In this document: in pieces, positions 44,901 to 50,109 of the stretch | Layout of the letters: each line of letters starts with the position of its first letter | Position numbering within the stretch: position 1 is the first letter of the stretch | Origin: Eubacteriales Family XIII. Incertae Sedis bacterium | Lineage (GTDB): Bacteria > Bacillota > Clostridia > Peptostreptococcales > Anaerovoracaceae | DNA length: 50,109 nt | Assembly (NCBI GenBank): GCA_031264295.1 | Contig: JAISED010000053.1 | Coordinates: 1 to 50,109, forward strand | Direction: 5' to 3' | Program-made: the position numbers and the translations under genes | The notes under the pieces: generated by a model | What the model was told of the DNA's origin: nothing | What the model saw: the letters and a program-made list of their open reading frames with translations, nothing else | Database searches by the model: none

Positions 44901-45125
44901 CCCCGGATGCAAGGCAAACGCACCGCTTTCCACCGTTTGCGCCGCTATAGGGCTTACATTATCAGGGGTCACGAAATCAACCTGATATACATCCGGTTCC
45001 GCATAAACCGATTCGCTGGCTACTAATGCCATTCCCGCAATCAGCACTAATGCTAATAAATAGCAGACAAGTTTTCTCATATTCCTGTCTATACAAAATA
45101 ATGCAGCAAAGTTCTTATTTTCCAT
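35919..45125 (-). CDS. Giant surface protein with InlB and MBG-type repeats
   Basis: About 3068 residues. Start ATG 45125 (MENKNFAALF) lies 6 nt after GAGGTG. The signal segment is LVCYLLALVLIAGMALVA. Residues about 45-1010 contain many InlB/Listeria-Bacteroides-type repeats (FVGWYDDLN...LYAKY; FEGWFYDAEY...LYAKW; FTGW-type cores). Residues about 1010-2880 hold eight units marked by YDGAYSGT/YEGTYTGT, each made of an Ig-like part, an MBG-type domain (SAPSGEVDLG...YDGFVNGE...SGNYDITYVPG) and, in most, an InlB repeat. An FN3 domain (PGAPRNVIASAFVNGAVVVF) and the Big_2-like terminal module complete it. No LPXTG, SLH or membrane anchor is seen. Probable long adhesin or matrix protein; function is inferred from architecture. 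Confidence 0.88.
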   Translation of the reverse strand: MENKNFAALFCIDRNMRKLVCYLLALVLIAGMALVASESVYAEPDVYQVDFVTPDNVSPIAAQTVESGAFALHPGLADLPNPNPENYVAFVGWYDDLNAGGEPFDFIKTPITADLTLYAKYRTSFVVSYLNGYGDIFYTAEVKPGEVAPELTVAEMGMFSAPVGAYFDHWDLIGDDEEVIREFIPGSEIVYSDLLVRCATTTNRHYIFFHSEGEQVQFQVVDSGAFAVKPADPRRIGYTFDHWADSNGTAFDFETMPITDNLTLSAVWTPTIIQYQLVFWKEKPNVEGDPIVRDSDTGAPLTTQPNFEYQSSFSAYDYAGTSVQDIDIDALIASMEIEYPLYSTYTSGDYIATNGTLLGNGSTIINIYFKKIEYTLYFYIGNDYTLNSEFEKSASAYKMTVNGEEYGWTDYFNFSSSQAQGSIDPASEEALALINNGNHYSFTAKYEDDISAEWPRVANIVKSGRPAYTPIGFYTVFSTGDDTMGTPRMTFESELIPSTGATESIVMTRWLQTVYDKHVHYYFEEVDGDQGMALPSIILSDENIGKTYVEDLDAFSIVNAPTPNKQIEYKVIVGMTPVNTVAIHRNNPNTGDFLPGDVSPTQTKGVHYYLFYNRAYHAVGINTMGGSAPAYNDDVDYNAVAYGDSLDKYIPRSNPERIEDGVEYEFEGWFYDAEYYTPYSAGDIMGDHDVVLYAKWASKEFEVRLYDRLNATEPVQTLYVGLGGYIDESALIYQDNIVYEDGRFNGWKIYIGPGATAWFAFDMPLYQNVDLYADWLDVAYRVVYKNDDPEISGTLPIDPSGYINDTQARVLGNIGDGVGAPLARTVDEIFLGWQKDKDGIIYYRNNLIRMIEDVDLYPRFEQIVGAGMVTFHSNFGEDITVIQPVAKNQPFLLPDEMIFEPLTRPNFVLTGWRLNDEGALLAKYDTYNYGTENGIALYAVWEEGVQYSVRFNLNDRGKTDDPISYLVYKGHTLGEDGVEPPAVTADEYSKFIGWNPVFDPNTAVNEDITFVAQYEALPNLDPSLVGVTSYDGAYSGTPQSAIVKINGGVYNPATPVPGYTVSFSVDDGVTWAANNPAYTNVNKTLDNYKNPVKVKIKADGYAPIIIDSYVRISQASLKITAPSAAVKLGDGIPTDATWVASYEGFVNGETEAALSGSGQIDVAGFDKDIAATYTVTVSGYTSDNYDISYVEGELTVLEAEEVAVKFAPGTSGVFKVGDRTEYAVRVGQTMNEGGVTPPAVIADEYHKFVDWSPAYSDDTVVTGDVTYTAQYEALPELEPGVAVVTPYDGAYSGTPHSLIVVIEGETYNPAAPFPECTVSFSVDGGATWMVDNLPAYTNVDKTLVNYTNPVKVKIRVDGYAPLIIDSYVRISQASLNITAPSATVKPGDGIPTDATWVASYDGLVNGETEAALFGSGQIVVAGFDKDIAATYTVTVSGYTSDNYDISYVTGTLIVLEDDGATVRFVPGARAAFQEGAITEYTLTIGQTMSEGGVLPPVVIPDTGWKFVGWYPEFSEDIVAVRGGATYVAWCEPLVVNPPEPPYIFLNVSYYDGVYSGTPHSVVVEVDTDSDEELLLEYSTNGVDWSTEMPTFTNVNNANPIGMYVVWVRVSGGTYATVSTQSFVRISKAPLTVSAPSGVVDLGEGIPEGEAWQPSYNGFVNGEDADVLSGTALIEVPYFDANTLGTYEVKVSGLSSGNYEITYLDGELIVKEPAEAAVVFDLGEHGSSLDKISYAVVIGKTLAEGGVEPPEVTADEGWKFIGWEPSFNYTDIVDDDLTYEALYEELPPVYPGAEFEFIDYEGTYTGTEHSISVRVIGVIDGEYTIRYSKDNGDSWSFENPAFKDVKDSEDNRHNVLIELTMNGFVQIAEAYVKITKAPLEISAPSAVIYVGEDIPDDWSLSYEGFVNGEGKDDLILTGDEEITVENFDANTVHVYSVIPAGFASNNYDITYTPGTLEVIGLDTATATVKFESGANGTISGKAEYMVPVGQTMAEGGVTAPEAIADEGYYFTGWDPAFIGGAAVEENETYIYTAQFEPLRSWPDEDLVFSLTPYDGSYTGTGHSVIVAADTSGVDYELSYSTEILDWQSVNPAFKNVANNANDNINKVWVKLTAYGYAPITKESYVRITKAPLTISAPSASIKQGQLIPADWSLSYAGFVNGENADVLSGIAQIAVPSFDTNIVGTYQVIASGYSSDNYDIEYIEGSLSVLPEDATTTTVRFNAGEHGAIISGMAEYTASVGQTMAQNGVTPPQVKADAGYSFTGWAPAFRGSTMVNASGGYDYIAQYTKMPTIDYTDIKSYEGTYTGTGHSVHVNVQAVDIEYQVEYSVDGGATWTNENPVYKDVNIVDPDNKYRVLVKVTTDRNTVVTKAYYVRINPAPLTITAPSGEVELGEGIPVGEDWQLTYDGFVNGEGEADLTRTGDEKISVVDFDSDTAGSYVVEAGGFTSGNYRITYIDGLLIVNDSPYPGAEIIVSDYEGRYTGTEHSVSVEVIGVPDGEYTVRYSTDAGENWTLENPGFKNVKNGGEQYDVLVAVTINGVVHRIPAFVKITKAPLTIEVQDEEIELGGTIPSEWRFLYAGLVGGEEAEDAVSGTAVIDVVDFDANTAGSYQVNVSGFTSGNYAITYSSGNLIVKAPNEAVVKFDLGDYGDTLEETLYTVTVGRTMAQGGVSEPIVRVQNENYEFTGWEPAFSEDIVVSGDITFVAQYALLPALPNPNEIFSITSYNAAYDGDVHAVAVVFIDPDYDADDKVSYSTDGVNYSANNPAYKNVNNEADDNEYPVWVKINVDGYAPYIEKAYVKITKVQLTISAPSGEVDLGAGLPSDEDWKLTYDGFVNGEGRADLTPTGDEQIHVVGFDPETPGEYVVEAGGFTSGNYNITYVPGSLIVREDDTPTLPGAPRNVIASAFVNGAVVVFDPPASDGGSPILFYTVRCRVDDELISEVTTETLSSVYTALTEGVGYTFTVSATNAVGEGPESESSNVATPPGEPEDETLKFNEGIRLFMKYKETKKLNFTADVSSYRFVSSDDSMASVSATGNVTALRTGMVRIFLMATDGSGLISSVVISIAR
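40790..41825 (-). repeat. Near-identical 774-bp repeat units in the giant gene
   Basis: Two stretches of roughly 260 bp (about 40794-41050 and 41566-41822) are almost identical at the DNA level, offset by 774 bp (258 codons, one repeat unit). The other six units are much more diverged. This points to a recent duplication or gene conversion of one unit. Confidence 0.85.
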
Positions 45126-45490
45126 AATTCTCACCTCATGAGCGCACACGCGCTTTAACTAAAGCCAAACATGTAAGCCACAATTACCGATTTTTTATTT
45201 ATTGACATTTGCCATACTATATAAATGCTAATCTATGTTAATCCAGTACAGATATTTTAGAAATCCTTTTAGCTGATTCAGCTATAAGCCTATTCAAAAG
45301 TCCAACGCCGAGAACGCGTTTCAAATTAAAGTCCAGAATGCCTACCCTGATAAAACAAAACAATATTTTTTTGCGCGGGTATTCCATAAACATTATATCC
45401 TCTGAGATGTAAATGTCAAGATATTATGAAAGATATTTGAAAAATAAAACGATCTTTCACAAATTTCACAAATATGGGGTTCAAATCGGT
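45126..45490. other. AT-rich gap upstream of the giant gene
   Basis: No gene seen. It should hold the promoter of the giant gene, but I find no minus-strand -35/-10 pair with good spacing; TATAGT around 45220 is a possible -10. A perfect dyad TAGCTGA-T-TCAGCTA lies at 45270-45284 and could be an operator. Confidence 0.4.
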
Positions 45491-45536
45491 ATAGAAAAGA
45501 GCGGATACGAAGATTATCGCGTCCGCTCTTTTCTAT
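45491..45536 (-). terminator. Terminator after the nucleotidyltransferase gene
   Basis: A perfect 15-bp stem (45491-45505, 45522-45536; core AAAAGAGCGGA/TCCGCTCTTTT) directly after the stop at 45546. A U-rich 3' arm is present on both strands, so it may work in both directions. Confidence 0.85.
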
Positions 45537-45545
45537 AATCTGCAA

Positions 45546-46463
45546 CTATTTCCAGAGGTGTTCCGGATATAAGCCCTTATCTTTGTATGACTGCAATGCG
45601 TCAACTACATACTGTTTATCTTCCTTATATGTTACACCATGCCATTTGTCGTTTGTCTTCAGCAGCCGCACCCGCGCCTTTCCCTTCTGAATCAACTCAT
45701 CGACTGTACTGGGTAACAGATACTCTGCGCTAAGCTCATCCGTCTCCGTCAATTTGTCTAAAAACGCGGGGAACATTTCCGTCATCTCTGTCATCATACT
45801 CTTGGAAAATCCCCAGAAATTCATTGAGACAAATGAATCCTCACGCAAAGGGGCGCATTCCTTCCCCTCTTGAAATACGACTTGCCCATCTTTTCTGAAT
45901 ACCCGTTTGCGTTCGACTATACTTGCCAGATAGCCCTCATCGTCCACCTCACAAACGCCCCTAGCCACGGAACCGTGCTCTGTTAAGGTATTAGCCAATG
46001 GATAACCGATCATCGCGAATTCGTATCTCTCATTACTTTCTTTCATATTATCTAAATAATCGTACATGAGCTGAAATCCGCCCGCACCGTAATAATCATC
46101 CGCGTTTATTACTGCGAAATTTCCGTCTATAACATCTTTACATGTCATTACCGCGTGACAGGTTCCCCAAGGCTTGACCCTTCCCTCTGGGAGGGCGTAT
46201 CCCTCCGGTAAATCATTGATATCCTGAAACACGTAGATCGTCTCAAGATGCCTGCCCGCTCTGCCGTCGATCAGCTCACGGAAATCGACTTCCATTTCCT
46301 TCTTTATGATGAATATAACTCTTTTAAATCCCGCCATCATCGCATCATATAATGAAAAATCAATAATAATTTCGCCCTTGCGGTTTATCGGCGTCATCTG
46401 TTTTAATCCGCCGTATCGACTGCCCAACCCAGCTGCCATTATGACAAGACTTGGTTCACTCAT
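45546..46463 (-). CDS. Sugar nucleotidyltransferase
   Basis: The 305-residue protein has the NTP-transferase core: LVIMAAGLGSRYGGLKQM binds the nucleotide, GTCHAVMTC and VINADDYYG hold the metal-binding Asp, and MNFWGFSKS and WHGVTYKED follow. It makes an NDP-sugar from a sugar-1-phosphate; specificity (UDP-glucose, GlcNAc or another) cannot be told, and no bacterial left-handed helix (GlmU-type) domain is attached. An AAAGGA site and a perfect ATACTGAATTCAGTAT dyad lie just upstream. Adjacent to the giant surface protein, it may serve cell-wall polysaccharide synthesis. Confidence 0.85.
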   Translation of the reverse strand: MSEPSLVIMAAGLGSRYGGLKQMTPINRKGEIIIDFSLYDAMMAGFKRVIFIIKKEMEVDFRELIDGRAGRHLETIYVFQDINDLPEGYALPEGRVKPWGTCHAVMTCKDVIDGNFAVINADDYYGAGGFQLMYDYLDNMKESNERYEFAMIGYPLANTLTEHGSVARGVCEVDDEGYLASIVERKRVFRKDGQVVFQEGKECAPLREDSFVSMNFWGFSKSMMTEMTEMFPAFLDKLTETDELSAEYLLPSTVDELIQKGKARVRLLKTNDKWHGVTYKEDKQYVVDALQSYKDKGLYPEHLWK

Positions 46464-46483
46464 AAATCACACAATCCTTTCTT

Positions 46484-46499
46484 ATACTGAATTCAGTAT
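46484..46499. promoter_or_regulatory. Perfect 16-bp dyad upstream of the nucleotidyltransferase gene
   Basis: ATACTGAATTCAGTAT is fully palindromic and lies 20 bp before the start codon, downstream of a possible minus-strand -10 (TATAAT near 46520). It is the most perfect copy of the motif that also occurs before the SLH gene at 33505-33606. Operator role is inferred. Confidence 0.55.
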
Positions 46500-46626
46500 T
46501 AATATTAAATTACAATAAATTATATGCGCCTTCTCGCGATATTATGCGCTTGAAACCGCTGAGCCGTTTATATTCTATCAGAAAACTGTACTAAGGACAA
46601 TAAGTTTTTATTTCAAGTCCGGTATA

Positions 46627-46655
46627 TTGTAATGCCTAGGCTTATATGGTATAAT
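46627..46655 (+). promoter_or_regulatory. Promoter upstream of plsC
   Basis: TTGTAA (46627-46632), 17-bp spacer, perfect TATAAT (46650-46655). Transcription would start near 46662. Confidence 0.7.
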
Positions 46656-46661
46656 CGCCGT

Positions 46662-46735
46662 AGCGCGGTAGGTAATTATAGGCAAGCTCCGGAAACCCTC
46701 GTCACGCCCCCGGACGGTCTTTTTTCCACTACGTT
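46662..46735 (+). other. Structured leader of plsC with internal U-run
   Basis: The roughly 75-nt leader is GC-rich in a very AT-rich surrounding. It contains small pairings (CCG/CGG around 46658-46668; TCCGG at 46688-46692 with CCGGA at 46710-46714) and a run of six U at 46720-46725 just before the plsC start. It could be an attenuator or a short regulatory RNA ending at the U-run. It does not match a riboswitch class I know. Confidence 0.35.
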
Positions 46736-47551
46736 GTGCTTCAAATTGAGTTCGACATGATTAATTATCGCATTTTATATGTTTATGTTAATGGTATCTG
46801 GATGTTAACTATTATTAAACTTATTTTCATTAATATACCGATCATTATCTGGTTGTTCGTAAATCTTAGAATACTCAGGAAATCCCGCAGAGATATTCGA
46901 AAATACGCCGCAGCCGGCAATGATGAAATGGAGCGTTTAGCTATACTGGAATCCACCTCGCTCTGGGGCGGATCTATTTGCAATAAATTGTCTGTGAACC
47001 TTGTTGTTGAGGGCGAAAAAACGCTTCCCGCAGGCCCGGTCGTCTTTGTTTCTAATCACGAAAGTTACATGGATATACCTGTTTTTTGCGCTGTGGTCAC
47101 AGATAAACAGTTTGGCTTTATAGCCAAATACAGCCTCTCCAAGCTCCCTGTCTTCGGAAAATGGATAGCGGATATCCGAAGCGTATTTATAGAAAGAGAC
47201 GACGCACGCGCCTCTCTGCGCGCCATAGATGCCGGTATTAAGCTGTTAGAGCGCGGATACTCCCTGGTGATTTTCCCTGAAGGAACTAGGAATAAGGGAA
47301 AAGGAATGGCAGAATTCAAAAAGGGCAGCCTCCGGCTGGCAACAAAACCGGGTCTGCCGATCATCCCTGTAAGCATGGCGGGCGGCTGGCATATCGTCGA
47401 AGAACATGGCAGAATTCAAAAGAACCAACTTGTAAGGGTTTTTATACATCCGCCGATAGAAACCTCCCATATGACAAAACCTGAGCTTAATGAACTGAAC
47501 GAAAAGGTAGAGAATATTATACGTGATAAACTCAACGAATGGAACAACTAA
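46736..47551 (+). CDS. plsC: 1-acyl-glycerol-3-phosphate acyltransferase
   Basis: PlsC adds the second acyl chain to make phosphatidic acid at the inner face of the membrane. The protein has an N-terminal membrane helix (MLTIIKLIFINIPIIIWLFV), the catalytic box SNHESYMDIP (H108, D113), FGFIAKYSLSKLPVFGKW, the FPEGTRNKG glycerol-phosphate motif, and PIIPVSMAGGW. The start is uncertain: GTG 46736, ATG 46757 and ATG 46802 are in frame and none has a good ribosome site; the family similarity begins near the last. Convergent with the isopeptide protein gene. Confidence 0.88.
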   Translation: MLQIEFDMINYRILYVYVNGIWMLTIIKLIFINIPIIIWLFVNLRILRKSRRDIRKYAAAGNDEMERLAILESTSLWGGSICNKLSVNLVVEGEKTLPAGPVVFVSNHESYMDIPVFCAVVTDKQFGFIAKYSLSKLPVFGKWIADIRSVFIERDDARASLRAIDAGIKLLERGYSLVIFPEGTRNKGKGMAEFKKGSLRLATKPGLPIIPVSMAGGWHIVEEHGRIQKNQLVRVFIHPPIETSHMTKPELNELNEKVENIIRDKLNEWNN

Positions 47552-47568
47552 TACTGAACGCACTATAA

Positions 47569-47599
47569 AAGGGGCTTCTAACTAACTTAGAAGCCCCTT
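47569..47599. terminator. Bidirectional terminator between plsC and the isopeptide protein gene
   Basis: A perfect 13-bp stem (47569-47581, 47587-47599; AAGGGGCTTCTAA) with a 5-nt loop lies between two convergent genes. Minus-strand readout ends in TTTT and plus-strand readout in a short TT-AATTT tract. Confidence 0.9.
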
Positions 47600-47626
47600 A
47601 ATTTAACCCTTAAAATTCGATCATTC

Positions 47627-50109
47627 TCATTCTGATAAATCGAACATCACGCCATCGTCCGTATCCTTGTCGCTGCCTCTGCGGTAAAGGAGGAAGGTAA
47701 ACACCAACACGGCAAATTCTATCATTATCATCAACGGCGTCCAGCGATCCGTCATAACCATCACATTGCTGATATTCTCAGTCAGCATGAACACCACCAA
47801 ACCCGCCAGGCCTGACAATATCCCGAGAACCCTCCAGAGAATCTTCAAGAACTTGCTTTCTTGTACCGATCTGTACTCCTCGTACTCATCCTGCCTACGT
47901 CTGACCGATGTTACCAGCAACATAATAGCGATCAAACATCCGAGCATGGCAAGCATCAGATTCAGCAGAGACCATACCGGTATCGCCATCGCCAATGGCG
48001 TAGCTATATCAGGCAAGCTAATCGTAGGAGGCGTAATCCAAATAGGCTCTATAATTTCAATCGGCGGCTCCTCGTTTACGACAGCCGCAGTTCGCGTCCT
48101 CGCCGGAGGCGTCGGAACTGCCGCAGCTACGGGTGCATCCTCCAAGGGCGCAGGTTCATCCTGTATCTCCTGAAGCGGAACCTCTTCCGGCGGTTTCTCA
48201 ATGGGCGCCGGCGTCACCACCGGCGTCTTCGGAGGAGCTGGATCATCTCCTTCTCCGTTGCCCGGCGTGTCGGTTATGTCGGGTTTTATATACTGCCATA
48301 AGGCGTAAACCGTAATATCTTCACTTACAGGCGTTTCATCATCGAAGGTATAACCGCTTCCATCCCTGCGCGAGTTCCACTCTACAAACCGATAATTGGT
48401 TCTTTCGGCTCGCGGCAATGAATCCACCATATAGTCAGGATAACGCGCGTATTCGACAGTCGAACCCACTACATGTCCTTCATTCCCATTGAATATAACC
48501 GTATACTCCGGATATATTTCAACAGTCGGTCCTTTAACCTCTTCCGAAGGCTCTTCAGGCGTATCTTCGGGCTTGGTGGGCGCCCCTACATCCTCGTTTA
48601 TCAACAAACGCGCTATATTCTCTATACTGCCATAAGCAGCGCCACTCACAAGCCTTGTTTTAATGGTCATAGTCACAAGTGCGTTCGCCATAGAGCTTAT
48701 TTCTGACTGACTGAAGACGTAACTTATTACGCCCCCGCCCGAATCCGGGTATTTCACACTAAGACCGTTTTCATTTGCCTTAACGCCATTCACTTCTACA
48801 ATCACGCTATCCGTAAGAGAATCCGTAAGCTCCAGCATTGAAGGAAGCAGATCCTGTATCTCAATGCTGCGGTACCCGCCAATATCAGCCGGCAATACAA
48901 ACGATATCTGATAGCTCAGATCCTGATCCATGTCCGGTACAACAAATGAATCCGCATATCCCTTGCCGTCCCACACCTTCTTGCTGAAATCTTTAGCGCT
49001 GTCGATGCGTATGACGTCAGGTCCGTCGACCTCTCTGGAAGGGGATACCGGCGCATCGCCCGGCCTCGTCGGATCGCCCGGATCCTCATTTATCAGCACT
49101 CTTCCTTTATTTATGACACTCCCGTTAACAACGTCCGGTAAAAGCTTCGTCATGATCGTCATCGTCACAACTTTACCGCCCAGCGCCGCTATTGCGGCCG
49201 TATCAAAGGCATAACTTATCACGCCTCCGCCTATGTCCGCATACTTCATATCCAAGCGGCCGCCGCTTACAGCGATTCCGTTAACCGCTATAACCACGCT
49301 GTCTTCAATAAGCCCGTATAAACCCAGAGAATCCGGTAAAACGTCCTGTATTTCCAGACTTTCGTATCCTGCCATATCCGACGGCAATACAAACGATATT
49401 TGATATCTCAGGATCTCATCAGGATCTGTCACATAGCTCGAATCTACATATTCGTTATCATCGTAACTGTATATTTTCTTCGTCAAGCTGACTAATGCAC
49501 CCGGAATAATCGGCGGCGGATTCGTTATATTAAGCTCTCCGCCCGACACATTCTGCGGATTCTTCCCGTTGACCAGCACGCGCGCGGTATTGTACGCGGT
49601 TCCGCTGGAAACACCTTGCTTCAACCTTGTGCTAACATTCATTACCACGGTCTTGCCGGCAAGGCTAACAAAATCATTACCTTCTCCGAGCCTATAGCCC
49701 ACCACGCCGTTTGCGTAACTCACCTTTGACGCTTCCGTTATATCTACGCCATCTATATATATCCTGACGTTCTCGGCGGTCTCAACAGTATTCGCCAATT
49801 CCAATACTCCCGGCAATATATCCAGTATCTCTATGCTCGAATAACTGGTCGTATCGGTCGGAAGCTTAAAGTCTATCCTGTACTCTATAATGCCGTCATA
49901 ATTTGTCGTTATATCCAATCCGGCGCCATATGTACCTGAATTCGGGTTATAAACGGTCTTCCTAAACTCCGTTACAGGTTTCGTAACGACCACGCCGCCT
50001 TCGGTTATCGTAACAGGGTTTTCGCCGTTCACGGATACCCTCGCGGTGTTAACGATCACTCCGGTATAATCCGGATTCGTAACTATCGCTTTTATCCTCA
50101 TAGCGACTG
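47627..50109 (-). CDS. Isopeptide-domain surface protein, N-terminus outside the window
   Basis: The frame is open at the right edge (codons continue past the ATG at 50101), so the start and signal peptide are missing; 827 residues are visible. At least three units of about 160 residues repeat (YQISFVLPSDMAGYESLEIQ, VISYAFD, VTMTIMTKLL, VLINEDPGDPT), of the kind called isopeptide-forming or fimbrial-protein domains. Then come one InlB repeat (YRFVEWNSRRDGSGYTF), a Pro-rich linker with many PAP motifs, and three membrane helices (IPVWSLLNLMLAMLGCLIAI, WRVLGILSGLAGLVVFML, WTPLMIMIEFAVLVFTFLLY). No LPXTG: the helices are the anchor, with a short cytoplasmic end. Expected to be a wall-spanning stalk or adhesin. 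Confidence 0.82.
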   Translation of the reverse strand, partial: VAMRIKAIVTNPDYTGVIVNTARVSVNGENPVTITEGGVVVTKPVTEFRKTVYNPNSGTYGAGLDITTNYDGIIEYRIDFKLPTDTTSYSSIEILDILPGVLELANTVETAENVRIYIDGVDITEASKVSYANGVVGYRLGEGNDFVSLAGKTVVMNVSTRLKQGVSSGTAYNTARVLVNGKNPQNVSGGELNITNPPPIIPGALVSLTKKIYSYDDNEYVDSSYVTDPDEILRYQISFVLPSDMAGYESLEIQDVLPDSLGLYGLIEDSVVIAVNGIAVSGGRLDMKYADIGGGVISYAFDTAAIAALGGKVVTMTIMTKLLPDVVNGSVINKGRVLINEDPGDPTRPGDAPVSPSREVDGPDVIRIDSAKDFSKKVWDGKGYADSFVVPDMDQDLSYQISFVLPADIGGYRSIEIQDLLPSMLELTDSLTDSVIVEVNGVKANENGLSVKYPDSGGGVISYVFSQSEISSMANALVTMTIKTRLVSGAAYGSIENIARLLINEDVGAPTKPEDTPEEPSEEVKGPTVEIYPEYTVIFNGNEGHVVGSTVEYARYPDYMVDSLPRAERTNYRFVEWNSRRDGSGYTFDDETPVSEDITVYALWQYIKPDITDTPGNGEGDDPAPPKTPVVTPAPIEKPPEEVPLQEIQDEPAPLEDAPVAAAVPTPPARTRTAAVVNEEPPIEIIEPIWITPPTISLPDIATPLAMAIPVWSLLNLMLAMLGCLIAIMLLVTSVRRRQDEYEEYRSVQESKFLKILWRVLGILSGLAGLVVFMLTENISNVMVMTDRWTPLMIMIEFAVLVFTFLLYRRGSDKDTDDGVMFDLSE

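Noticed and set aside
45195..45225. TTGACA followed by TATAAA on the plus strand
   Set aside because: The two boxes are only about 12 bp apart, too close for a sigma-A promoter, and no plus-strand gene follows.
46656..46730. Small SRP RNA or a known riboswitch
   Set aside because: The CTCCGGAAA stretch recalls SRP RNA, but the conserved GTCAGG...GGAAGCAGCC core is absent, and no riboswitch consensus I know fits.

Overview
The window looks like a chromosomal segment of an anaerobic Gram-positive bacterium of the class Clostridia (Bacillota). The signs are strong AGGAGG-type ribosome sites, frequent TTG and GTG starts, S-layer homology (SLH) anchoring, a PRD-type PTS regulator, MBG/InlB repeat surface proteins and an Rpn-type transposase tail. 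No rRNA, tRNA or CRISPR array was recognised. All family assignments come from reading motifs, not from database searches.

Layout. (1) 2-414: the end of an Rpn/PD-(D/E)XK transposase-nuclease with 21-bp heptad repeats. (2) 618-4311, minus strand: surE, an isochorismatase-like hydrolase, a DUF2156 protein and thiolase, closely packed. (3) 4524-12702, minus: a secreted GH43-like enzyme, an AlbA_2 (Schlafen-like) regulator, and a 1457-residue SLH-anchored GH30-like enzyme whose leader carries 38-bp tandem repeats. (4) 13107-13795, plus: an AbrB-like antitoxin and PIN toxin pair. (5) 13787-20632, minus: an accessory block with two paralogous membrane proteins set between three decayed copies of one coding fragment, a 1136-residue secreted protein with both a zinc-protease motif and a papain-like Cys/His pair, a small secreted protein, and a protein joining a sigma-factor fragment to a DUF4367 domain. 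Two decayed genes follow (20708-21650). (6) 21680-34247, plus: a self-contained PTS locus (divergent Enzyme I, variant HPr, IIA, IIB, IIC, RDD protein, PRD activator, small orphan protein), then a secreted GH2 enzyme resembling exo-beta-glucosaminidases and an SLH protein. Three different minisatellites lie between the last genes of this run. (7) 34265-35780, minus: a HAD phosphatase overlapping nagB. (8) 35919-45125, minus: a 3068-residue surface protein with eight MBG-type repeat units. (9) 45546-50109: a nucleotidyltransferase, plsC with a structured leader, and an isopeptide-domain surface protein cut by the right edge.

How the genes may work together. The secreted GH43, GH30 and GH2 enzymes suggest polysaccharide breakdown at the cell surface. 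The GH2 enzyme carries the GSD-plus-Glu pattern of chitosan-active enzymes, the PTS is of lactose/cellobiose type, and nagB deaminates glucosamine-6-phosphate. Together these suggest uptake and use of an amino sugar such as glucosamine or chitobiose; this is inference from context. Three secreted proteins in distant parts of the window (GH43, GH2 and the giant protein) end in the same Big_2-like module at the extreme C-terminus, which hints at a shared surface role.

The intergenic DNA is also distinctive: four separate tandem-repeat families (38, 24, 17 and 36 bp) and a recurring dyad ATACTGA-NN-TCAGTAT next to several surface-related genes. The best candidates for something undescribed are the PTS/glucosaminidase locus with its own divergent phosphotransfer proteins, the dual-protease secreted protein, the sigma-DUF4367 fusion, and the shared terminal module.
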